From Papio anubis (lineage: Eukaryota > Chordata > Mammalia > Primates > Cercopithecidae), in contig NC_044981.1 of the NCBI RefSeq assembly GCF_008728515.1, forward strand, positions 112,893,702 to 112,957,701: DNA of 64,000 bases, in the 5' to 3' direction. The stretch's first letter is position 1; each line of letters opens with the position of its first letter. A program made the translations under genes and the position numbers. Under the pieces are notes generated by a model. The model saw nothing but the letters and a program-made list of their open reading frames with translations, was not told the DNA's origin and did not search any database. Below, one piece after another: positions 24,051-33,479 of this stretch.

Positions 24051-25016
24051 AATAAATGTTTGAATAAATAAATGAAGGAGAAGGGATAAATCTGCAGAAT
24101 TTCAAATAATGTATTTGAATTCTCCACTTTATTTATTTATTTGAGACAGAGTCAAGATGATGGAGCACAACTCCCCATTCCTTAAGAGTGGGTGGCACAT
24201 AGTCTGATGTCTTACCCTAAGATTGCATGAATTTCTGGAAGGGTTTATGTTCTCAGGGCCACACTGGTCTCCAGACTTCTTCCATGTACATTGCCCCCTC
24301 CTTCCTTTCTAAGGTCACCCAAGCATGAAATCGGACTCTACGTCTATTGCTAAAAACAAAAAAGCCCCATTTCCATGAAGCACTGAAGAGTTGAGTAGGC
24401 TGAAACTGGACCAAGATCTTCCATCACAATGATATAAAAACCTGCAAATGCGATGGCAGGTATCGCCATTCCCACACACACATCCAGCACCCACAGTAAG
24501 TATTTCCCCAACCATCAGCACTCTCCGCACCTGCAGTCCCCGCTGCTTTTCATCTCGTCGGTTTGTTCTCTTGCTGATCATTGCACCTCTCCTTTCCCTG
24601 CTCTTTCATCTCTCGCCCTACTTCACAGGAGTAAGACTCCTAGTCCTACACAGAGCAATTTACTCAGCTCCCTGAATTATCTAGGAATTTCCCCTGAGAC
24701 GAGAGTTTGTGGAGATACTTTCCTTTAGGTTTAGAGAGCATTGAATACCATTGGTTGATCACAGAGGTGACAGGATTCTGGGGGCAGTCTGTTCTTCCAG
24801 ATGCAGAATCCTTTTGGATAGGGCAAGTAGACCTGTGGACATATTAGATTCCTATAATTCATATAATTTTAGGGCTGAAAACGTTTTCATGGGTCACCCT
24901 TCCGTTGAAGAAAGTAAGCTCTTTAGTGACCCACCTTGGGTCACATTGTCTACCTTCTACAAACTCTGTGCTTGTAGAAAATAAGCTTTCAACCAAATAT
25001 TCTTGGAACATAATCT
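24051..25016. other. Intergenic, no gene recognised
   Basis: Between the NUP43 flank and the LATS1 promoter. A stub of poly-(TTTA) plus 'gagacagagtcaagatgat' at 24130-24160 looks like the stump of a deleted Alu. The rest is diverged and I could not assign it. Open frames on both strands here are short and without family resemblance. Confidence 0.5.
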
Positions 25017-25627
25017 TTTTTTTTTTTTTTTGAGACGGAGTCTCGCTCTGTCGCCCAGGCTGGAGTGCAGTGGCACGATTTCGGCTCACTGCAAGCTCCA
25101 CCTCCTGGGTTCACGCCATTCTCCTGCCTCAGCCTCCCACGTAGTTGGGACTACAGGCGCCATACCATGCGGCCTAGATTTTTATTTTTAGTAGAGGCGG
25201 GGAGTTTCGCATTGACCTTAGCCAGGATAGTCTCGTCCTGCTGACCTTAATGATCCAGCCACGCCTTGGCCTCCCAAAGTACTGGGATTACAGGCGTGAG
25301 CCACACGCGCCCGGCAGGAACATATTTTAGGTTTCTTTCTTTTCTTTTTGAGGCCAGGTCTGGCTGTACTCAGGCTGGAGTGCAGTGAGCTAGTGATCTT
25401 GACTCACTGCAAGCTCCGCCTCGGTTCATGCCATTCTCCCGCCTCAGCCTCCCAAGTAGCTGAGACTACAGGCGCCCGCCACCACGCCCGGCTAGTTTTT
25501 TGTATTTTTAGTAGAGACGGGGTTTCACCATGTTAGCCAGGATAGTCTCGATCTCCTGACCTCGTGATCCACCCGCCTCGGCCTCCCAAAGTGCTGGGAT
25601 TACAGGCTTGAGCCACCGCGCCCGGCC
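25017..25627 (-). mobile_element. Two AluY-like copies with clustered small indels
   Basis: 25017-25317 and about 25335-25627. The first becomes irregular after 25150 (ggcgccataccatgcggcct, ggcggggagtttcgcattga). The second has a broken head (ggccaggtctggctgtactc) but a clean rest ending in ggcttgagccaccgcgcccgg, the monkey-type AluY end. Confidence 0.85.
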
Positions 25628-26170
25628 ACCAGGTTTTCACATTTGGATTTCTGGATACAGTAAGTAGCCAGTTACTACTTTAACGTCAGAAAAAGATGTC
25701 TTTAATTTTTTTATAGTCTGTAGTAGAAAACTTACGAAAGAAGGTACTTAAAAACGCCAGCTGTATATTTCCTAGAGGAAAAACTGGCAAAGGCGCTCTT
25801 CACAAAGGGTAGACGGTACTTTATACATCAAACCCAACAACGAACGATCCGGTCTCACACTTTACATTGAGTTTAACCATAAGTAAAACCTCTTGTCACA
25901 CCGTCACCGTTACTCCAATTATGGCAATAACGACCTCCTTCTACGGATGCGGTTGACAGATAAGATCTCTAAACTGCTGCTAATCAATCGGTCCTGGCTC
26001 AAGAATTTCTTATCTGCCTGATTCAGAAAATACAGATGCTGGAAGCTCACAGGCTTGTTCGGGGAAAGAACGCTAAGCAAGAATAAAATTTTATTTCAAA
26101 GCGCCAAAAATCTCGAATTCTGAGGTCCCACAGCAAGGTTTCCCAGAGCGACTCACAGTTGTTCCCTTGT
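25628..26170. promoter_or_regulatory. Repeat-free, CpG-bearing flank upstream of LATS1
   Basis: About 540 bases without interspersed repeats, abnormal for this window, and with many CpGs (aacgaacgatccggtc, accgtcaccgtt, ctacggatgcggttg). It sits directly before the CpG island. I infer retained upstream promoter sequence. No TATA box and no coding frame were found. Individual factor sites are not claimed. Confidence 0.4.
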
Positions 26171-26439
26171 GAGAACGTAGCTCCATGAAATGCGCATCCC
26201 TACTCGGTCCAGAGAAATAGATCAATGGGAAAAAGGATTGAATCAACAGGAGAGAGCCTTAACCCACGGCCACGGGCGAGTCGTCTGGGCAGGGGCAGGC
26301 GGGAGCAACGTGGGGCGACGCTCACGAACGATCAGAGCGGCGGGCGACGCAACGAGGCCCGGAGGCCGCTGGCTGTGCGCTCCCTCGCAGCAGCCGGGCG
26401 GGCAGAAGCCCCCAGTCCTCGGCCCCCGCGCAAGCGACG

Positions 26440-26719
26440 CCGGGAAATGCCCACATCCGGGAAACCTGCAGCGGAGTGCGGCGGCGGCGACACTGAGTGG
26501 AAGGCAAAATGGCGGCGGCGGCAGTGTCCTGGTGTTAAGGGGAGAGCCAGGTCCTCGCGACCCCCGCGACGGGTCGCGCTGGCCCGCGGCAGCCGGCCCG
26601 CTCCTCTCCCCGCTCTGCCCCACCAGGGATACTTGGGGTTGCTGGGACGGGCTCCGGCCGCCTCGGCGTCCGCCCTCAGGCCCGTGGCTGCTGTCCAGGA
26701 GCTCTGCTCTCCCCTCCAG
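26440..26719 (+). other. LATS1: LATS1 noncoding exon 1 (start approximate)
   Basis: The 3' edge is set by CCTCCAG|gtaggt at 26719/26720, a strong donor inside the CpG island. The 5' edge is a guess, because transcription start sites cannot be read from sequence. The exon would splice to the acceptor at 42336. It carries an upstream ATG (26509) with a nine-codon frame, listed separately. Confidence 0.6.
26505..26538 (+). promoter_or_regulatory. TISU/YY1-like element with short uORF
   Basis: CAAAATGGCGGC (26505-26516) matches the YY1 core and all but one position of the TISU consensus SAASATGGCGGC. Its ATG (26509-26511) has A at -3 and G at +4 and opens a nine-codon frame (MAAAAVSWC) that stops at 26536-26538. 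It lies in the LATS1 5' leader if transcription starts upstream of it. Confidence 0.65.
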
Positions 26720-28164
26720 GTAGGTCCCGGGCCGGCGTAGCGGGTGCTCTCCTCCCTTGCTCGAGTTGGCGGGGCGGTGGCCGCCGGGGCCCACGCCCAT
26801 CCCCGCTGGCGAGGGTCCAGAGGTTGCTGTGGACTGGCGGGCAGAGCCGGCCCGCTCCGGGCCTGACTTGGCTGGTTGCATTGACCCGAGCTGAGCCCTG
26901 CCCTGGGGAAGCGAGGGTTGGCCGCGCCCGGTGCTGCAGGAAGAGCCCCAGGCTTTTCGGCCTCGAAGGTGCAGGTTTGGCTAGGTAGAGCCTGTCTTGC
27001 TGGCTGCCTTGCGCCGACGGTCTCCCACCCCACCCCCAACACGCTAGTCGGCGGTGTCCAGGAGGGAAGGAACGGGAAAGGTGGTTCTGAAGGAAAATTG
27101 CAGTAAAAGGGCTACAGTTCTTTAAATCCTAGAGGGCCGTGATCCTGGGTATACCTTGGAGAAATCCTTGGAGTCTCTTCTGTCTAGTTCAGTGTGATTT
27201 TAGGTTACTGTTCTTAGTTGAAAGTGGTGGGAAAGATGGAGAAGTCTTTATGGAGTAGCAGTGTGTATATAAATACAGCAAATGAAAGAACGATAATTAA
27301 GGGAACAGTGACTCTCAGATGACTTGATTTATCACTGTTCTGACTTCTCTGTCAATTTCTAAGGGAACAAAATTTAATGTTTGCCAACTCATATGTTAAT
27401 ACGACTTTTAAAACTTCACTAGATGTATTAAATCTAGTGAACAATAAGTATAATCTCATGCACAGAAGTATATTGTATAACTCCAGTTTTGGAAATGGAT
27501 TTGAATGTTAGCGATCATGAAACTTGTCAGACCTTTATGAATTATTTATTGAAGGTTAAAATTTTTTATCAAATTTCCTCCATGAGGAAGAAAAGCTAGG
27601 ACATTATAATTGGAATGAATGTTCTCTGCTACGAAAACGAAGCTTATCTCTGACGGTAAAGTAGGGTAGTTGATTCCCTAAGGCAGTGGAGGAATTTGAT
27701 TGAACAGTGAAAGAAGTAGCACTGTGTTAGTCCAGTTGGCTGCTACTGCAAGAAACTAGATCATGGTCCATGCTTGGAATGGTGCATTCTGTGCCTAAAT
27801 ATTGATTAAATATGCCTTGCTGCTCACCAAAAAATACTTCTACTACATTTTTAATGTATAATATCTGGCTTTCATTGTATGGGTCATTTTTATTTTTGTT
27901 TTGTTTTTATTGCAAGTCCTTATTGTTCTGTATAAATAGTCTTTGGAACGGTTCTAACCCTGGTTGTTTAGTTATTTTAGATGTTTTATTTATATTAATG
28001 GGAGATTGTTATACATCACAAAAGTTATTTAGTCATTGAATAACATTTTCGCCAAGTAGAAACAGCAATCATTTTTCAGCATGAAGATACAGTGTTGCTT
28101 TCACTTTTGATCTGACAATTATTAGAAAGTGAACTGAAGAAAATATCAGTATGCAGTTTCCTTT

Positions 28165-28285
28165 AAAGATGGGAACTCGCTATCTTGCCTGTGCTGGATT
28201 CCAACTCCTGGCTCCAGCAGTCCTCCACCACAGCCTCTCAAGTAGCTGGGACTACAGGTGCACTACTGCACCCAGCCAGGGTACT
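28165..28285 (-). mobile_element. Old Alu monomer fragment
   Basis: 'gatgggaactcgctatcttg ... caagtagctgggactacagg ... ctgcacccagcc': a worn reverse free-monomer-like piece. Confidence 0.65.
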
Positions 28286-28734
28286 TTTCTGATAAACTTA
28301 ATTCAACCCAAGTTAACACTTTGAAATCTTATGTAATGGTACCATTTTTTTCCCCTAAGTTGGACAAACTAATCAGTGATACTTGTTTGTTGATGTTTGT
28401 ATTTTTGATAAGGGTCTGAACTTTTTTTAAAAAAAATGGCGATTTGTCATACCCAGGCAGTTTGATTCCAGAGCTCTTACTTTAACCATGAGGTTAAAAG
28501 TCATTGAAAGTTATGGAGTAGGTAGGTGACATGATCAGAATTGCTTATTAAGATGAATCTGGCCCCATTGTAGTGTGGGTTAAAAAGGTGAACAGTTTGC
28601 TTTGAATAATTATTTTAAAAATTCTCTTTGCCTAGTAATAATTTGAATTTTCACATGTCATAGCAGCAAAGATTATTGAGATTTAGTAATGCCAGTATTA
28701 ACCATACCTTGTTGTGGGGATTATAAAATTAGTA

Positions 28735-29120
28735 TAACTTTCTAGAAGGCAGTCTGACAATAAATATTAGAATTTTAAATATGTATTCTCTTTGATCCAG
28801 CAATTCCACTTCTGGGAATTTATTTTAAGGAAAATGCTCAGCAATGTGTGCACAAGAATTTTTATTGCAGCAATTTTTTTTTTTTTGTTCACAATTTTTG
28901 TTATGTGCAAGGAATAGGCTATATATATTATATATATGTTCATTTTATTAAACTATGAAGCATAATAAAATGAACATCCATGAACTTACCACCTGTCCTC
29001 AGAACTAGAATATTACCAGTATAATTGAAGTTATCAGTTTGCAGTATTATTTTACATTAGCAAAGAAATGAGGAACAACCTAAATGTCCATCAGTCAGGG
29101 ATTTATAAATAATAGTACAT
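28735..29120. repeat. L1M-type fragments with a perfect inverted repeat
   Basis: 'gatccagcaattccacttct', 'tttattgcagcaa' and 'aacaacctaaatgtccatca' are typical ancient L1 3' text. Inside lies a second old piece (aatgaacatccatgaactta) with the hairpin at 28936-28977. Confidence 0.5.
28936..28977. repeat. Perfect inverted repeat, 15-bp arms, 12-bp loop
   Basis: ATGTTCATTTTATTA (28936-28950) and its exact reverse complement TAATAAAATGAACAT (28963-28977), spaced by aactatgaagca. It follows an AT alternation (atatatattatatatatg). Confidence 0.9.
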
Positions 29121-29123
29121 CTG

Positions 29124-29412
29124 GCCAGACGTGGTGGCTCACGCCTGTAACCAGCACTTTGGGAGGCCAAGGTGGGCGGATTACCTGAGGTCTCGAGTTC
29201 GAGACCAGCCTGGCCAACATGGTGAAACCCCATCTCTACTAAAAATACAAAAATTAGCTGGGTGTGGTGGTGCACGCCTGTAGTCCCAGCTACTTGTAAG
29301 GCTGAGGCAGGAGAATCACTTGAACCCGGGAGACGGAGGTTGCAGTGAGCCGAGATGGCACCACTGCACTCTAGCCTGCGACAGAGTGAGGCTCCTTCTC
29401 AAAAAAATAAAT
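29124..29412 (+). mobile_element. Alu
   Basis: Forward Alu, ggccagacgtggtggctcac, with a tail that has drifted to (TAAA)n. Confidence 0.9.
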
Positions 29413-29449
29413 AAATAAAATAAAAATAGTACATATACATGATGAAGTT

Positions 29450-29463
29450 CAATATCAAGGTAT

Positions 29464-29494
<31 letters not shown>

Positions 29495-29797
29495 TTTTTT
29501 GAGACGGAGTCTCTCTCTGCCGCCCAGGCTGGAGTACAGTGGCCGGATCTCAGCTCACTGCTAGCTTCGCCTCCTGGGTTTACGCCATTCTCCTGCCTCA
29601 GCCTCCCGATTAGCTGGGACTACAGGCGCCCGCCACCTCGCCCAGCTAGTTTTTTGTATTTTTAGTAGAGACAGGGTTTCACCGTGTTAGCCAGGATGGT
29701 CTCGATCTCCTGACCTCGTGATCCGCCCGTCTCGGCCTCCCAAAGTGCTGGAATTACAGGCTTGAGCAACCGCGCCCAGCCAATATCAAGGTATTTA
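29450..29797 (-). mobile_element. Monkey-type AluY with 17-bp target duplication
   Basis: caatatcaaggtattta flanks both ends (29450-29466, 29781-29797). The tail is (TTTA)n at about 29463-29499. The body holds ggccggatctcagctcactg, tttacgccattctcc, the gctagttttttgt box and ggcttgagcaaccgcgcccag, the cercopithecoid AluY pattern. Confidence 0.9.
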
Positions 29798-30365
29798 AAG
29801 GAATGAGGTTGAACTATCATATTTTCTCAGTTCTGAAATACCACTAACTCTAAGATAAGCCATCTATTTAGTAGCAATTTTTTAGCGGACAGAAAGTAAA
29901 CATAAAGATTTTATTAATAATCAGTAGCATACATTTATTCGTTCAATTGTATACCATTTTCATCACAATAAAGTTTGAGTCTCAGCCTTATTCACATTCA
30001 GAATCTAGGATTCTTCTGAATTACTTTGGGTAGTTAATGCAACATCATGATAACAGGCTGCTTTTCGTAATGCTAGTTAATTATCTTAACCTATGTTGCT
30101 TTATGATTGTGTGTATAATTTTAAGGTATATTGAAGAATACTGGGATGTTGCTTTCCTTTTTGCTTATTTTTTTTTTTCTTCTAATTAAACAGCTTCCTC
30201 TGAAGATAACTGCAAAAGTTTTGACAGATTTTGAGTCTCTTACCTTTGAAAATTCTGTGATCTTGCTTGAATTTAATAATTATGCCTTTAATTGCATTGT
30301 CTATTGAATGACAGTTTGAGTGCACAATACTATATCACAATGGAACCTTTTCAAAACATTTTGTG

Positions 30366-31045
30366 GGCCAGGCATGGTGTAATCCCAGTATTTTGGGAAG
30401 CTGAGGCAGGAGGAACACTTGAATTCAGGAGTTTGACACCAGCCTGGGCAACCTAGCAAGCTCTCCATCTCTATTTACAAAAGTAATAATAGCCAGGCGG
30501 GTAGCTCGTCTTTGTAATCCCAGCACTTTGGGAGGCTGAGATGGATGGATCACATGGAAGTCAGGAGCTCAAGACCAACCTGGCCAACATGGCGCACCCC
30601 TGTCTCTACTAAAAATACAAAAATTAGCTGTGTGTGGTGGTGTGTACTTGTAGTCCCAGCTACTCTGGAGGCTGAGGCATGAGAATCACTTGAACTTGGG
30701 AAGCAGAGGTTGCAGTGAGTCAGCATATGGCACTACACTCCAGCCTGGGCAACAGAGTGAGACTCATGCCTATAATCCCAACACTTTGGGAGGTTGAGGC
30801 AGGTGGATCACCTGAGGTCAGGAGTTCAAGACTACCCTGGCCAACATGATGAAACCCTGTCTCTACTAAAAATACAAAAAGTAGCCACACATGATGGCAC
30901 ATGCCTGTAATTCCAGCTACTTGGGAGGCTAAGGCAGGAGAATCGCTTGAACCCAGGAGGCAGAGGTTGCAGTGAACTGAGATTGCGCCATTGCACTCCA
31001 ACCTGGACAACAAGAGAGAAACTGCTTCTCAAAAACAAACAAACA
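30366..31045 (+). mobile_element. Cluster of forward Alus
   Basis: A left-arm piece at 30366-30488, an Alu at 30489-30764 ending without an A tail, and an Alu lacking its first bases at 30765-31040 with a caaacaaacaaac tail. The tail-less junction at 'gtgagactcatgcctataat' (about 30760) joins the end of one Alu to the inside of another, as expected from Alu-Alu recombination. Confidence 0.8.
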
Positions 31046-31114
31046 AAAACAAAACAGAAAAAAAGAAAAAACATTTTGAGCATCATATATGGTGCTGCCA
31101 ATGAAAATATTACA

Positions 31115-31425
31115 ATTGGCCGGGTATGGTGGCTCATGCCTGTAATCGCAGCACTTTGGGAGGCCAAGGCAGGTGAATCACCTGAGGTCAGGTGTTTGAG
31201 ACCAGCCTGGACAACATGGTGAAACCCCATCTCTACTAAAAGTACTAAAAATTAGCCGGGTGTGGTGGTGGATGCCTGTAATCCCAGCTACTTGGGAAGC
31301 TGAGGCAGGAGAATTGCTTGAACCTGGGAGGCAGAGGTTGCAGTGAGCCGAGATGGTGCCATTGCACTCCAGCCTGGGCAACAGAGCGAGACTCTGTCTC
31401 AAGAAAACAAAAAAAGAAAATAATA
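31115..31425 (+). mobile_element. Alu
   Basis: Forward Alu, ggccgggtatggtggctcat to caagaaaacaaaaaaag. Confidence 0.9.
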
Positions 31426-31483
31426 CAATTGAGGTAACAAAGAGATTTCGGCTTTTATTTTATGGTTAAGTTAGGCATGTGCA

Positions 31484-31690
31484 ATGACTGCTACTCTAGA
31501 ACTTCTCTGCTTTGGAGGGGAGATTCGACCTTGATTTATTTAGAAGGGACTCTCAGCCATTGTTTTAATTATCATCCCTGGCCACCTGTGAAGTGTGTGT
31601 TGGGTGAGTATTCTCTCTTTGGAAGGTACAAATCTTTCTCAACTAGCTTATTGCTCTTAGAAGTTGGGGGCCCAAGGGTTGATCTTAAGA
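31484..31690 (+). repeat. Copy A of an LTR-like repeat
   Basis: About 170 bases (31500-31675) that recur at 32922-33078 with scattered differences and small gaps. Shared words include 'accttgatttattt', 'attgttttaattatc', 'agcttattgctc' and 'agaagttgggggcccaa'. I infer an old retroviral LTR or internal piece; the family is not recognised. Confidence 0.6.
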
Positions 31691-31707
31691 TATACTCTAT
31701 TTATTTA

Positions 31708-32032
31708 TTTATTTATTTTTTTCTGGGACAGAGTTTTGCTCTGACTCCAGCCCAGGCTGGAGTGTAGTGGCAAAAATCACGGCTCACTACAGCCTTGACC
31801 TCCTGGGCTCTATTGATCCTCTCACCTCAATTGATCCTCCCACCTCAGTCTCTCCAGTAGCTGGGACTGCAGGTGCACACCAACATACTTGGCTGATTTT
31901 TTCTATTTTTTGTAGAGATAGGGTCTCACTTTGTTGCCCAGGCTAGTCTCAAACACCTGGGCTCAAGAGATCCGCCCACTTCAGCCTCCAAAAGTTTTGG
32001 GATTACAGGCATGAGCCACTGCACCTGGCCCT
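31708..32032 (-). mobile_element. Alu, J-like
   Basis: Reverse old Alu with a (TTTA)n tail. It contains a duplicated phrase (tgatcctctcacctcaattgatcctcccacctc). Confidence 0.85.
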
Positions 32033-32091
32033 AAATTTTAGAAATATTAAAATGTAGAAAAGCATGCTTAGAATCAAACAAACGTGACACT

Positions 32092-32548
32092 GGCTGGGCA
32101 TGGTGGCTCACGCCTGTATTCCCAGCACTTTGGGACGCCGAGATGGGAGGATCACTTGAGGCCAGGAGTTTGAGACCAGCCTCATCAACATAGCGAGACC
32201 CTCGTCTCTATTAAAAAAAAAGAGAGAGAATAAAAGATGAAATGTGGCTGGGCGCAGTGGCTCACACCTGTAGTCCCAGCACTTTGGGAGGCCAACAAGG
32301 GCGGTCTCCTGAAGTCAGGAGTCTGAGACCAGCCTGACCAGCATGGAGAAACTCTGTCTCTACTAAAAATAGAAAATTAACAGGGTATACTGGCACATGC
32401 CTGTAATCCCAGCTACTTGGGAGGCTGAGGCAGGAGATTTGCTTGAACCTGGGAGGCGAAGGTTGCGGTGAGCCATCACACCATTGCACTCCAGCCTGGG
32501 TGACAAGAGCGAAACTCCGTCTCAAAATAAATAAATAAATAAATGACA
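32092..32548 (+). mobile_element. Alu left arm and full Alu
   Basis: 32092-32228 is a left-arm monomer with its own A tail. 32246-32545 is a full Alu with an (ATAA)n tail at 32526-32545. Confidence 0.85.
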
Positions 32549-32904
32549 CCTATTACTGTGGAAAGATGTTCATGGTATTATGTTATTCCTTTGCCAACAA
32601 ATTGGGCCCTGATTAGTGATAGAGGCAAGATTCTTGGGTCCTATGGTCCACATGCCCAGTAATCTCTTAATCGGGTCCAGATATGGTGAAGTAATGTGTC
32701 CTGTGTGCTGCGTGTGTGCGTACTCTGTCTGTCTGTCACTCACTGTATCTGTTTCTCTCTATCTCCCTTCCTTTTCTCTTCCCCTCACTCACTCACTGCA
32801 GTACACAAGGGCCACAGTAAGCACTCTTCCTAGAAAAAGAGAATAATGGAAGATAAGCAGCAAATGCTGATCTATAATCTGAAATCTCCTAGTCAGATTC
32901 TGTG

Positions 32905-33085
32905 TAAGCAACCAGCCGTGGAGGTAGGGGAGATTGGACCTTGATTTATTTGGAAGGAACTCTCTCATCCATTGTTTTAATTATCCTTGGCCACCTGCGA
33001 AGTTTGTGTTGTACCTTCCCTTTGGAACGTACAGATCTTTCTCAGCTAGCTTATTGCTCATAGAAGTTGGGGGCCCAAAAGTTTT
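32905..33085 (+). repeat. Copy B of the LTR-like repeat
   Basis: Direct repeat partner of 31484-31690, in the same orientation. The sequence between the copies is mostly Alu, plus a CT/GT-rich stretch at 32700-32800 (gtgtgtgcgtactctgtctgtctgtc). Confidence 0.6.
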
Positions 33086-33154
33086 AAATTTTGAACAGAC
33101 GAAAAGAGTTTTTTAGTATGAACTTAAGGATGATTTAAGAAAAAAAAAATTTCT

Positions 33155-33448
33155 TTCTGTTTTTTGAGACGGAGTCTCACCCTGTCACCCAGGCTGGAGT
33201 GCAGTGGCACAATCTCGGCTCACTGCAACCTCCGCCTCCCAGTTTCAAGTGATTCTTCTGCCTCAGCCTCCTGAATAGCTGGAACTACAGGCACACACCA
33301 CCATGCCCAGCTAATTTTTGTATTTTTTAGTAGAGACGAGGTTTCACCATATTGGCCAGGCTGGTCTCGAACTCCTGACCTCGTGATCCACCCGCCTCAG
33401 CCTCCCAGAGTGCTGGAATTAGAGATGTGAAGCACCGCGCCTGGCCAA
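33155..33448 (-). mobile_element. Alu
   Basis: Reverse Alu, gagacggagtctcaccctgtc to gaagcaccgcgcctggcc. Confidence 0.9.
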
Positions 33449-33479
33449 AAAATATTTTTTTTTAACAAAACAGTTTCTT

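Larger units (their letters stand above)
26170..27050 (+). promoter_or_regulatory. LATS1: LATS1 CpG-island promoter
   Basis: A very GC-rich, CpG-dense block, the only one in the window, ending with a splice donor at 26720. No TATA box was seen. Visible motifs are an ETS-type site (acatccggga, around 26452), an AAAATGGCGGC YY1-type site at 26506-26516, and GGGCGG-like boxes. The head-to-tail order after NUP43 and the absence of other start regions make this the LATS1 start. Long open frames on both strands here are a by-product of GC content. Transcription from the opposite strand cannot be judged from sequence. Confidence 0.85.

Noticed and set aside
26243..27042. Open frames of 171-236 codons on both strands of the CpG island
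   Set aside because: They are GC-driven (few stop triplets), have no family resemblance, run through the exon 1 donor and overlap each other in several frames.
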